This document shows positions 17,010-25,032 of a DNA stretch of 44,886 nt, piece after piece. The translations under genes were made by a program, and so were the position numbers. The stretch is from Clostridia bacterium (GTDB lineage: Bacteria > Bacillota > Clostridia > Christensenellales > Aristaeellaceae): assembly GCA_024404245.1 (NCBI GenBank), contig JAKSQH010000009.1, positions 1 through 44,886 on the forward strand, in the 5' to 3' direction. The number at the start of each line of letters is the position of its first letter. The stretch's first letter is position 1. A model generated the notes under the pieces. It ran no database searches and was not told the DNA's origin. It saw only the letters and a list, made by a program, of their open reading frames with translations.

Positions 17010-17340
17010 GGAGCCTGTCCGTGGTGGTCATTACAGTACACCGTCAACACTGCAAAAAAGTCCGATTTTGGATCCACGTGATAGCTTTGCAAGGCATTCA
17101 AGCTGACAAAGCGCAAAAAAGAATGCGTTGCGTATCTCAATCATTGTTTGGCGCGGGACACGATGATTATTGAACTTTCAGGCAATGATTCCGCAGTGCT
17201 GAAAATCCATACTGACTATGTTGAAAACGACTGGATAGAAAGTTGAACCTATTTGCAAGTACTCCGTTAATCCGCCTTAAGCAAACAACTATTTTTGATA
17301 TTCTGTTGAATGTCTGAGCATGCGCAGTGCCACGGCAACA
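17010..17340 (+). other. Gene-free stretch with possible decayed coding sequence
   Basis: No intact gene is visible between the importer promoter and the protease terminator. Two overlapping plus-strand frames look faintly coding: one ends at 17245 with the 27-residue tail MIIELSGNDSAVLKIHTDYV... after ATG 17162, the other runs from a GTG near 17078 to a stop near 17171. They may be pieces of one frameshifted gene. I do not recognise a family. Base composition is lower in GC than the neighbours. Confidence 0.3.
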
Positions 17341-17377
17341 GAAAACAGACCTGCCGGTTTATGTCCGACAGGTCTGT
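17337..17377 (-). terminator. Intrinsic terminator of the protease operon
   Basis: On the minus strand, CAGACCTG (17369-17376) pairs with CAGGTCTG (17346-17353), and TTTTCTGTT follows. It lies about 105 bases past the protease stop codon. Confidence 0.75.
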
Positions 17378-17481
17378 CTGTTTGAATATGATGATATTAA
17401 TCTTTCATAGGGGAAACATACTCAGAAAACATTCCGCGGAGCTCTCCTGAGAAAGCGCGGATTGTTATCTGTTGAAACTCT

Positions 17482-18936
17482 TTACGCGGCAGGTGCTTCT
17501 TCCGCGGTGTCTTCCTCCGTGATTTCCGGGCGGACCCATGTACCGTCCAGCTGTTGTTTCATAACCTCCAGTGCCTTTTGCAGCTGCGGATCGGCAAGAT
17601 CGCCGAAATTGTACATACCGTTGTCGCCTTCCGGCAGTTCCGCGATCACATCCGGTGTAATGCCGATCTTATGTACAGCCGTGCCGTTGGGCGTGAAGTA
17701 CTGGGCAATTGTAATCTGGCAACCGGATCCGTCATTACTGACAGGCAGAACGCTCTGTACAATGCCCTTCCCGTATGTCTTTACGCCCACAACCGCCGCG
17801 TTCGCGCGGTCACGCAGCGCGCCGGTCAGGATTTCCGAGGAAGAGGCGCTGCTTTCGTTTACAAGAAGCGTCAGCTTCAGATCATACTTGCCGTTCTTTG
17901 TTCTGTAGCAATGCTCCTCACTGCCGTCATTGTAAACCAGATAACACAGATCGCCCTTGTCCAGGAACAGGTCACCGATGGAGCACGCGTCATCCACCCA
18001 TCCGCCGGGGTTGTCACGCAGGTCGATAATGAGTCCCTTCATGTCCTGCTGCACCAGTTTTTCCAGATGTGTCGCGAATTCATCCGCGCACTTTCCGGAA
18101 AACTCGTACAGCGCGATATATCCGATCCCGTCATCCAGCATCATGCTTTCGATCTGGTTTACCTGAATCTGCGTACGCGTCAGCACATAGTTCATTTCCT
18201 GACCGTCGCGCAGGAATGTTACATTCACATCGGTTCCGGGCGTTCCGCGCATAATGTCAACCGCGTCCTGTACATTGTTGGCCGTCACAAACAGATCTTC
18301 CACTTTGTACAGGATGTCACCCTTCTGTACTCCGGCCTCCTTGGAGGGACCGTTGTCAAACACGCGGGAAATGGTGCATATCTGCGTCAGGTAGTTGGAT
18401 GTGATCTGAATGCCGATGCCGGCGTATTCGCCTTCATCATCCTCCCACATTTTTGCGAAATCCTCCGGATTGTAGTAGAAGGAATAGGGATCGTCAAGGC
18501 CGGACATCAGTCCCTGCGCCGCGCCGTCCAGAAGCGCGGTCTCATCCACTTCTTTGTAGAAATACGCTTCCGCGTAATCCATCAGTTCAATTACCTTATC
18601 GAACTTGCGGTATTTTTCATACTGCTCGCGGGAAATAACCACACTGTCCGACAGCGCGGGTTCAGCAGTCGGTTCAGGTGTATAGGCCGGTTCAGGCGTA
18701 CCGGTCGGTTCACCGGCGGCTTCCTGATCGCTTTCCTTATCCGGAACCTGAATCTGATCAAAGAATCCCTGCCCGGCTTTCTGTGCAGGCAGATCTGCGG
18801 GTGTTTCCGTTGTTACATTCCCTGCGAGATACGCATGCAGCAGATCAAAAATACTTTCGGAGAGCGAGCAACCGCCGAGTACGCACAGCGCCGTCATCAG
18901 GCAAACAGCCATCAGTAATTTCTTTCTTGTTTTCAT
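17482..18936 (-). CDS. C-terminal processing peptidase (S41, CtpA/CtpB-like lipoprotein)
   Basis: This 484-aa serine protease is predicted to be anchored outside the membrane: the N-terminus has a hydrophobic stretch ending in a lipobox (VLGGC, Cys23). An acidic, Pro/Thr-rich linker covers about 40-95. A PDZ domain (about 165-255; YAGIGIQI, GPSKEAGVQKGDIL) recognises C-termini. The S41 catalytic core has GLIIDLRDNPGG, the Ser cluster NESSASSSE (360-368) and the TYGKGIVQ motif with Lys390, giving the Ser/Lys dyad. It lies 20 bp downstream of the CdaR-type regulator and shares its transcript. The substrate is unknown; relatives act on cell-envelope or sporulation proteins. Confidence 0.93.
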   Translation of the reverse strand: MKTRKKLLMAVCLMTALCVLGGCSLSESIFDLLHAYLAGNVTTETPADLPAQKAGQGFFDQIQVPDKESDQEAAGEPTGTPEPAYTPEPTAEPALSDSVVISREQYEKYRKFDKVIELMDYAEAYFYKEVDETALLDGAAQGLMSGLDDPYSFYYNPEDFAKMWEDDEGEYAGIGIQITSNYLTQICTISRVFDNGPSKEAGVQKGDILYKVEDLFVTANNVQDAVDIMRGTPGTDVNVTFLRDGQEMNYVLTRTQIQVNQIESMMLDDGIGYIALYEFSGKCADEFATHLEKLVQQDMKGLIIDLRDNPGGWVDDACSIGDLFLDKGDLCYLVYNDGSEEHCYRTKNGKYDLKLTLLVNESSASSSEILTGALRDRANAAVVGVKTYGKGIVQSVLPVSNDGSGCQITIAQYFTPNGTAVHKIGITPDVIAELPEGDNGMYNFGDLADPQLQKALEVMKQQLDGTWVRPEITEEDTAEEAPAA

Positions 18937-18956
18937 TGTCTCGGAAAACTCCTTTC

Positions 18957-19919
18957 TTAATTCTGTTCTGTATCCGGCAGTTCCGTCAGAATCCGGAACA
19001 ATACGGCATCATCAAATCTGCGCAGATCCAGCCCCGTAACCCGCATGATCTTGTCCAGTCTGTAAATCAGGGTATTGCGGTGAATAAACAGCTGTCTCGC
19101 GGTATCAGCGATATTCAGGTCCTGGCGGAAGAATGTATACACCGTTTCCGTCATTTCACGGTCCATCAGTTTTCTGACAGCCGGCGTGTAAAAAAGGTCT
19201 CTGTATTTCGCGGCCGTGTGTGCGGGAAGCTCGGCCAGTATCCGTTCCAGCAACAGTTTTTCATACAGGTATACCTGCTCACCGTCGTGATACATTCGGC
19301 CGATACGCAGCGCCTGTAATGCTTCAGCGCAGCTTTCCGCCATCCTCGCGGCTGTCTTTCCGCCGGTGCCGATTCCGATCACGGTCTGTATTCCGGTCTC
19401 ACTTTCCAGCGTTTCCCGCAATGCCAGCGCGAATTCCATATCATCGTCCGACGTTTCTCCCGCTTCACATTTTTTCAGCAGCACAGTTGTTTCGGGATCA
19501 AGTGTGACAATGTATTCATCATCATCAAGCGGCGCGACCGCGCGCAGCTGATCCGCCGGCAATAATCCTGCCGACCCGCACGGCCGGAAAACCATAGCCA
19601 GACGTTCGTGCCCGTCCTCAAGAGAAAAGCGTTCCGCCAGTGCCGTTGCTTCGCTTCCCTGCGCGATTCCGGAAAGAATCCGCCGCCACGCGTCATCCTT
19701 GTCATTCACCTGCTGTACGGAACCGGCGTTCTGCAGCTGACGCAGCAGTTTCATGATGTCTTTTCTGTCAGGCGTATCCGTCATACTGCGGAGCACTCCC
19801 CCGCGCGTCGGAAGAAGCAGCTGACCGCTGTGATGATAAAAACCGTCCTGATCCGGTCCCGCTGCTCCGCGGGGCATTTCCGCAAGGCGGTCAATCTGCG
19901 CGTTCAGCATTCCGGACAT
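18957..19919 (-). CDS. CdaR/PucR-type helix-turn-helix regulator
   Basis: This 320-aa protein ends in a PucR C-terminal HTH_30 domain (about 245-310): DLNIADTARQLFIHRNTLIYRLDKI contains the recognition helix, followed by TGLDLRRFDDAVLFRI. The middle region (about 140-225) resembles the degenerate GGDEF-like domain of CdaR (LALRETLESETGIQTVIGIGTGG). Such proteins respond to sugar diacids, purines or similar carbon sources in characterised cases; the effector here is unknown. GGAGG lies seven bases before the ATG at 19919. It is first in an operon with the S41 protease, an association I cannot explain from the families alone. Confidence 0.83.
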   Translation of the reverse strand: MSGMLNAQIDRLAEMPRGAAGPDQDGFYHHSGQLLLPTRGGVLRSMTDTPDRKDIMKLLRQLQNAGSVQQVNDKDDAWRRILSGIAQGSEATALAERFSLEDGHERLAMVFRPCGSAGLLPADQLRAVAPLDDDEYIVTLDPETTVLLKKCEAGETSDDDMEFALALRETLESETGIQTVIGIGTGGKTAARMAESCAEALQALRIGRMYHDGEQVYLYEKLLLERILAELPAHTAAKYRDLFYTPAVRKLMDREMTETVYTFFRQDLNIADTARQLFIHRNTLIYRLDKIMRVTGLDLRRFDDAVLFRILTELPDTEQN

Positions 19920-19955
19920 ACCGCTTCCTCCTTTTCCACCGTCACGTTACAGAGA

Positions 19956-19984
19956 ATTATAACCCATTTTCGCCTTCTGAGCAA
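19956..19984 (-). promoter_or_regulatory. Sigma-A promoter of the cdaR-like/protease operon
   Basis: On the minus strand the -35 is TTGCTC (19979-19984), the spacer 17 bases and the -10 TATAAT (19956-19961). Confidence 0.6.
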
Positions 19985-20024
19985 GTACGCGTCTTTCATT
20001 GAAGTCTGCCGCGGCCCGTCATTC

Positions 20025-20056
20025 CGAAAAAAACAGGACCGCGTTCGCGGTCCTGT
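20025..20056 (-). terminator. Intrinsic terminator of the msmK-like gene
   Basis: On the minus strand, ACAGGACCGCG and CGCGGTCCTGT form a near-perfect hairpin (20033-20056) followed by seven T. Confidence 0.92.
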
Positions 20057-20076
20057 GAAAAGCCTGATTCCGGAAA

Positions 20077-21198
20077 TTACTTGATCAGAATGGTCTTCTC
20101 GGTTTCTTTGTCGAAGAAGTGCAGGCGGGAAGCATCGAAAGCGACTTCGATCTTGTCGCCGGCGCGGCTGGCCGTGCGGGGATCAACGCGGGCGATGATG
20201 TTGCCTTCCTTACCGGTGGTGGACAGATACAGATAGGTTTCGGAACCCATCAGCTCGGTCACTTCAACGTCAACGCGGATCTTGGTGCCGTTGCTGGCTT
20301 CCAGAGCTTCAGCGCTGTCATCGATGTTTTCGGGACGGATGCCCATCACAACTTCCTTGCCGATGTAGCTCTCGTCAATGAACTTCGCGACCTTGGAGGC
20401 GGGAATGACGATCTTGTTATCGCCGAATACGGCAACAACATCCTGGCCTTCCTTGGCCAGTGTCACGTCGAAGAAGTTCATCTGGGGGCTTCCGATGAAT
20501 CCGGCAACGAATTCATTGGTCGGATAGTCATACAGGTTCTGGGGGGTATCCACCTGCTGGATCACGCCGTCCTTCATGACAACGATACGGGAAGCCATGG
20601 TCATAGCTTCGGTCTGGTCATGGGTAACATAGATGAAGGTGGTCTGCAGGCGCTGATGCAGCTTGGTGATTTCGGTACGCATGGCTACGCGCAGCTTGGC
20701 GTCCAGGTTGGACAGAGGCTCGTCGAACAGGAAGACCTTGGGCTCACGCACGATAGCACGTCCCAGAGCAACACGCTGACGCTGACCGCCGGACAGAGCC
20801 TTCGGCTTACGGTTGAGCAGATGAGCGATGTCCAGGATCTTGGCGGCTTCTTCAACGCGGCGTTTGATCTCTTCCTTGGGGGTCTTACGCAGCTTCAGAC
20901 CGAAAGCCATGTTATCATACACGGTCATATGGGGATACAGAGCGTAGTTCTGGAACACCATCGCGATGTCGCGATCCTTGGGAGCTACGTCATTGACCAG
21001 TTTGTCGCCGATGTACAGTTCGCCGTCGGAGATTTCTTCCAGGCCGGCCACCATACGCAGGGTGGTGGACTTACCGCAGCCGGAAGGACCGACCAGAACG
21101 ATAAACTCTTTGTCTTCGATATCCAGGGTGAAGTCGCTGACAGCAGTCACGCCGCCCGTGTAAACCTTATAGATGTGCTGAAGGGATACGCTTGCCAT
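20077..21198 (-). CDS. Sugar ABC transporter ATPase, UgpC/MsmK type
   Basis: This 373-aa MalK-like ATPase powers carbohydrate (CUT1) importers. Walker A is GPSGCGKST (37-45), the signature [14 protein letters not shown], Walker [17 protein letters not shown] and the H-loop [11 protein letters not shown]. The C-terminal regulatory TOBE/OB domain covers about 240-370. The length and motifs fit MsmK/UgpC, which can serve several transporters. No binding protein or permease is nearby, so this is an orphan, probably shared, ATPase. Its codon choice looks more strictly biased than that of its neighbours (long runs of the same preferred codons), which suggests high expression. Confidence 0.92.
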   Translation of the reverse strand: MASVSLQHIYKVYTGGVTAVSDFTLDIEDKEFIVLVGPSGCGKSTTLRMVAGLEEISDGELYIGDKLVNDVAPKDRDIAMVFQNYALYPHMTVYDNMAFGLKLRKTPKEEIKRRVEEAAKILDIAHLLNRKPKALSGGQRQRVALGRAIVREPKVFLFDEPLSNLDAKLRVAMRTEITKLHQRLQTTFIYVTHDQTEAMTMASRIVVMKDGVIQQVDTPQNLYDYPTNEFVAGFIGSPQMNFFDVTLAKEGQDVVAVFGDNKIVIPASKVAKFIDESYIGKEVVMGIRPENIDDSAEALEASNGTKIRVDVEVTELMGSETYLYLSTTGKEGNIIARVDPRTASRAGDKIEVAFDASRLHFFDKETEKTILIK

Positions 21199-21221
21199 TT
21201 TCGTTTACCTCCGGTTATTCG

Positions 21222-21253
21222 GCATATGTATGCCGTTTGATGAACATATTATA
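21222..21253 (-). promoter_or_regulatory. -10 element and leader palindrome of the msmK-like gene
   Basis: On the minus strand a consensus -10 TATAAT lies at 21248-21253; the -35 is poor. Downstream, GGCATA-CA-TATGCC is a perfect inverted repeat in the short leader, and could be an operator. Confidence 0.45.
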
Positions 21254-21363
21254 AACTGAACACGTGAAAAATGAAACGGTCAAACTCAACAAGCATTCAT
21301 CCGGTTTTTCATCTGCTTTTGTGCATTTTGACCAGTAATTATCCGTCTGTCCCATAAGCGGGG

Positions 21364-22002
21364 TTACATGCGGTTCCGTACTTCGCTGCGCTCCAGCCGG
21401 ATATTGTTGAGCAGATCGCTTATGCTGCGGTCCGTTTCAGCCAGCAGGGAATCCATATATTCAAGCGTGTTCTTGCGCAGAGCTGCGGCATCCTGCTGTG
21501 CTTTTTCACGCAGTTCCTCGCTTTCCACACGCGCGCGCCGCACAATATTCTCTTCCTCCACAAGCTCGGCCGCTTTTTTCTCCGCCTCTTCAATGATCCG
21601 TTTTGCCTCGGCGCGGGCTGCTTCCACACACGCGTTCGCGTCATTGGACGCGCGCTCCGAAAGCGCGTTCGCGTCCGCGACCGCCTGGTCTTTCACGTTT
21701 CTGGCATAAGCGTCGGCATCCGCCTTTGTCTGCCTGGCCTGATTGTTCGCGGCTGTCAGAACCTCTTCCTTCGTTGCCAGAATATCACGGCGGATGTTTT
21801 CCTCCTCATCCACAATCTGCGCTGCTTTCCGCACCGTTTCCGGCAGATTCTTTTCCAGGAAGTCCAGCTGTTCTTTCATGAACACGCGGTTCACAATACA
21901 GCCTTCCGCGTTCATCAGCGTCTTCCGCGCGTTGCCGATCTCGCTCTGCATGGCTGATATGGCGCTTATGCATTTTCCGGGGGTGGTGATGTCGGATTCC
22001 AT
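21364..22002 (-). CDS. Coiled-coil protein, unknown function
   Basis: This 212-aa protein is mostly predicted coiled coil from about residue 55 to 205, rich in Ala, Glu, Lys and Arg with heptad spacing (ADANALSERASNDANACVEAARAEAKRIIEEAEKKAAEL). No transmembrane segment or catalytic motif is seen. It resembles peripheral-stalk subunits such as ATPase E or b chains and DivIVA-like rods only in composition. It is the last gene of the obg-murC-coaD run, 32 bp after coaD. I do not assign a function; a scaffolding role near the envelope is a guess from context. Confidence 0.75.
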   Translation of the reverse strand: MESDITTPGKCISAISAMQSEIGNARKTLMNAEGCIVNRVFMKEQLDFLEKNLPETVRKAAQIVDEEENIRRDILATKEEVLTAANNQARQTKADADAYARNVKDQAVADANALSERASNDANACVEAARAEAKRIIEEAEKKAAELVEEENIVRRARVESEELREKAQQDAAALRKNTLEYMDSLLAETDRSISDLLNNIRLERSEVRNRM

Positions 22003-22034
22003 GTTTCTTCCTCCTTTGGATTTACAAAAGCAGA

Positions 22035-22514
22035 TTAGTTTTTCAGATGCGCGGTTATCTCATCGGCTGTGTTTTCCGGCACAAACGGCCGTATGTCACC
22101 TCCGAATGACGCGATCTCACGTACCGCTGAGGATGAAATGCTGCTCATGCCCGGCGAGGCGAAGATCAGCAGCGTTTCAATATCGGGATTCAGCATGGCG
22201 TTCGCCGCCGCGGACAGGCTTTCCGATTCGTATTCGGACGCCGTACGCACGCCCCGGATCACACAGCGTTCGCCGTGTGCCCTCATATAATCGGCCAGCA
22301 GGCCGTCCCACCGGTCAATCACTACATTGTCCAGTTCCGCGCATGCCTTTTCCAGCAGCTGAACACGCGTTTCCGGCGAAAAGCGTCCGTTCTTCGCGCG
22401 GTTGACCATTACGGTCACCGTTACCCGGTCAAAAAGTTTCGCGGCCCGGGTGATCAGATCCAGATGTCCTTTTGTCACCGGATCAAAGCTTCCCGGAAAG
22501 ACACAGGTTTTCAT
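22035..22514 (-). CDS. coaD: Phosphopantetheine adenylyltransferase CoaD
   Basis: This 159-aa enzyme makes dephospho-CoA from 4'-phosphopantetheine and ATP, the penultimate step of CoA synthesis. The nucleotidyltransferase motif TKGH (14-17) follows FPGSFDPV, and the second motif SSSAVREIA (ISSSxxR) closes the active site. The length is standard. The ATG overlaps the rsmD stop by 4 bp, the common rsmD-coaD arrangement in Bacillota. Confidence 0.96.
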   Translation of the reverse strand: MKTCVFPGSFDPVTKGHLDLITRAAKLFDRVTVTVMVNRAKNGRFSPETRVQLLEKACAELDNVVIDRWDGLLADYMRAHGERCVIRGVRTASEYESESLSAAANAMLNPDIETLLIFASPGMSSISSSAVREIASFGGDIRPFVPENTADEITAHLKN

Positions 22515-23068
22515 GTGTGTTCCTCCTCTGAAAAGCGGTAAAAGGACACGCCGCAGAACCCCCAGTTTCTGGTGTTTGTCTGTTCCATACCGTCCGGCAC
22601 GGTCAGCACAGCCTTCGCCTCGTGTTCCGCGATCACAAGCGTTTCTGCGTCAGCCAGCGGCCGGAGCGCTTCCATTACGGGGCGCAGATCCGTCATCGTA
22701 TACGGAGGATCAAGAAAGATCAGGTCAAACCGTTCCCCTTCCCCGCGCAGCAGCGCGGCAGTCTGTTCCCAGTCTCCCTTCAGAACACGCGTTCTGTCCG
22801 AAAAACCGAGCGTTTCGGCGTTTTTCAGTTCAACGCGGTTCGCGTTCCCGTCCCGGTCATTCATCACAGCGTACGACGCGCCGCGGCTCAGGGCTTCCAG
22901 TGACAGCGCGCCGCTTCCGGCAAAAAGGTCCAGTACACGCGCGCCGTGTATGCGTGTCTGCAGCATATTAAACAGGTTTTCGCGCACGCGGTCAAGGGTC
23001 GGTCGGGTGTTTTTGCCGTCCGGCGCTTCAATCCGCCGCGAGCGCGCTGTTCCCGCGATAATCCGCAT
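22511..23068 (-). CDS. rsmD: 16S rRNA (guanine966-N2)-methyltransferase RsmD
   Basis: This 185-aa SAM-dependent methyltransferase modifies G966 of 16S rRNA during 30S assembly. It starts MRIIAGTARSRRIEAP with the conserved TRPTLDRVRENLFNML. The SAM motif is VLDLFAGSGALSLEALSRGA and the catalytic motif is DLIFLDPPY. It is immediately followed by coaD with a 4-bp overlap, which supports the assignment. Confidence 0.96.
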   Translation of the reverse strand: MRIIAGTARSRRIEAPDGKNTRPTLDRVRENLFNMLQTRIHGARVLDLFAGSGALSLEALSRGASYAVMNDRDGNANRVELKNAETLGFSDRTRVLKGDWEQTAALLRGEGERFDLIFLDPPYTMTDLRPVMEALRPLADAETLVIAEHEAKAVLTVPDGMEQTNTRNWGFCGVSFYRFSEEEHT

Positions 23069-23087
23069 AACGTTCCTCCCGGTCCGC

Positions 23088-23900
23088 TCAGTTCAGTTTC
23101 TCCGTACCCTTTGTGATACTCCGCCGGCGCTCCCGGTGTTCCCTCTTTTCACGTTTCCGCTGTTTTTTCTTTCCGTCCGCGATTGCCGTATGAACCCGTG
23201 AACGCAACACCGGACCGCGTGTATAGCCGATTCCGTACGCGATCGCGGGCAGCAGCACCACCAGCGGAGACAGTCTTTCAGCCAGCAGCAGGCCTTCACG
23301 GTTTTCGCTTCCGATCGCGGACACAACCGGCATAATCAGAATACGCACGATCATCCGCAGAATATCCGTAAAGGTCGCCGGCGTGAGCTGCGTATACGCT
23401 GTCAGCGCGTCCCCGATCTCGCTGCGGCGTTCGTATCCGCTCAGCCAGGCAGGCAATGTGCCGGCTGTTGTCACGGTGCGTTTTGCGAGCAGGGCAAGAG
23501 TCACGGTGAGAATCAGCAGCGGCAGGGTACCGGCGATTCCTGTCAGAAAACCTTTCGCCGGGTGATAGCAGGATGCCTTTTCATCATCCGATACAGGCCT
23601 GCCGTTTTCACTGCGCTGATACATAATCTCTCCGCGGCCGACGGCTTCCGTTCCCTTGTTTGCCCCGTTGTTGAAGAACAACATCAGAACAATCAGTTCA
23701 ATGATACAGTCAAACGCGATCCGCAGGCCGTCGCTGCCGGGCAGAACAACCATACAGGCGATCGCGCACATAAACACGCAGACCGCCCATACGCCGAGAA
23801 ACGCGAGGGCATCCCCGATCATGCTTCTGTCAATCGCGTTGCCCGTCATGAACGGTTTGCTCACAATTGTCTGCTTCGTCTTCTTTGTGTCCGCTGCCAT
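23088..23900 (-). CDS. Polytopic membrane protein, unknown function
   Basis: This 270-aa protein has four or more hydrophobic segments (about 33-55, 63-80, 120-142 and 188-232) and a very basic C-terminal tail (KKKQRKREKREHRERRR) that is probably cytoplasmic. I do not recognise the family. The ATG at 23900 (MAADTKKTKQ) has AAAGGA just upstream; the frame is open to 23975 but the added residues overlap the end of alr and carry no SD. It sits between alr and rsmD in the housekeeping run, with 20-22 bp gaps, so it is co-transcribed with wall-precursor genes. Confidence 0.75.
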   Translation of the reverse strand: MAADTKKTKQTIVSKPFMTGNAIDRSMIGDALAFLGVWAVCVFMCAIACMVVLPGSDGLRIAFDCIIELIVLMLFFNNGANKGTEAVGRGEIMYQRSENGRPVSDDEKASCYHPAKGFLTGIAGTLPLLILTVTLALLAKRTVTTAGTLPAWLSGYERRSEIGDALTAYTQLTPATFTDILRMIVRILIMPVVSAIGSENREGLLLAERLSPLVVLLPAIAYGIGYTRGPVLRSRVHTAIADGKKKQRKREKREHRERRRSITKGTEKLN

Positions 23901-23922
23901 TTCATTTCTTCCTTTCAGGTTT

Positions 23923-25026
23923 TCAGGGTTTCCACACCCGGCTGACGCGGTTGGTTGCCCCCAGCAGAATTTCATATCCGATCGTACCCGCGTTTGTCGC
24001 GATATCCTCCGCTGTCACGCACGCGTCTCCGCTTCTGCCGATCAGCACAACCTCATCACCCGCGCGCACGCCGGGAATATCCGTTACATCGGCCATCATC
24101 TGGTCCATACAGATCCGGCCGATCACCCTCGCTTTCTTTCCGCGGATCAGTACTTCCGCGTTGCCGGACGCCGCGCGGTGATATCCGTCACCGTAGCCGC
24201 AGGTCACGGTCGCGATCCGCGTTTCCCGCCCGGTTACGTAGGTTCTGCCGTAGCTCACGCTTTCACCCGGCTGCACGGTTTTCACATAACTGACGGTTGC
24301 CGTCCACGTCATGGCCGGCTCAAGGTGTATCTCCGTCTGTACGGGCGGATAACCGTACAGGGAGATCCCCGCCCGCACCATATCCAGCGCGAATTCGGGT
24401 CTGCGGTGAATCGCCGCCGAATTGGCGCAGTGACGTATCACTTTTCCCTTAAGCAGCGCCGTCAGCTGCAGAAAGCGTTCATACTGTCCGTCTGTATACG
24501 CCATGCCGTTCTCGTCGCCGTCCGCGTCCGCGAAATGCGTAAAGACGCCTTCCAGCACAACGGACGGATTGGCCGCCAGCGCGCGCAGCACCTCATCCCG
24601 TTCCGCCTCGCTGCGTACACCGATCCGGCCCATACCGGTATCAATCTTCAGGTGCACCCTTGCCCTGCGTCCGGTCTCCGCCGCGGCGCGCGCGCACAGA
24701 TAGACCATTTCCGGTGAGCACACGGTCTGAATCAGGTCATGCGTCACACCGGTCCGTACATTATCCTCACATACCGCGCCGAGCACCAGAATCGGCGTTG
24801 TGATTCCGGCCAGCCTCAGCTCGGCACCCTCGCCCGCGTCGGCAACGGCAAGCATATCCGCGCCGGCCTCGCTCAGGGTTCGCGCGGTCTGCACCGCGCC
24901 GTGTCCGTACGCGTCAGCCTTCACGACCGCGCATACTTTGGCGGTCGCCGGTACGGCCGCGCGTATCGCGAGAAAATTTCTTCGCAGAACCGACAGGTCG
25001 ATTGTGCGTGTATTTCGGTTCGGCAT
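23923..25026 (-). CDS. alr: Alanine racemase
   Basis: This 367-aa PLP enzyme makes D-alanine for peptidoglycan. The PLP lysine is Lys36 in VVKADAYGHG and the opposing catalytic Tyr is Tyr259 in ESVSYGRTY. The N-terminal TIM barrel and C-terminal beta domain fill the usual length. It lies 6 bp downstream of murC, so L-alanine ligation and D-alanine supply are made from one transcript. Confidence 0.96.
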   Translation of the reverse strand: MPNRNTRTIDLSVLRRNFLAIRAAVPATAKVCAVVKADAYGHGAVQTARTLSEAGADMLAVADAGEGAELRLAGITTPILVLGAVCEDNVRTGVTHDLIQTVCSPEMVYLCARAAAETGRRARVHLKIDTGMGRIGVRSEAERDEVLRALAANPSVVLEGVFTHFADADGDENGMAYTDGQYERFLQLTALLKGKVIRHCANSAAIHRRPEFALDMVRAGISLYGYPPVQTEIHLEPAMTWTATVSYVKTVQPGESVSYGRTYVTGRETRIATVTCGYGDGYHRAASGNAEVLIRGKKARVIGRICMDQMMADVTDIPGVRAGDEVVLIGRSGDACVTAEDIATNAGTIGYEILLGATNRVSRVWKP

Positions 25027-25032
25027 ACTGTT

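Noticed and set aside
20119..21240. Plus-strand frame opposite the msmK-like gene
   Set aside because: It has almost the same extent as a recognised gene on the other strand, caused by strong codon bias there.
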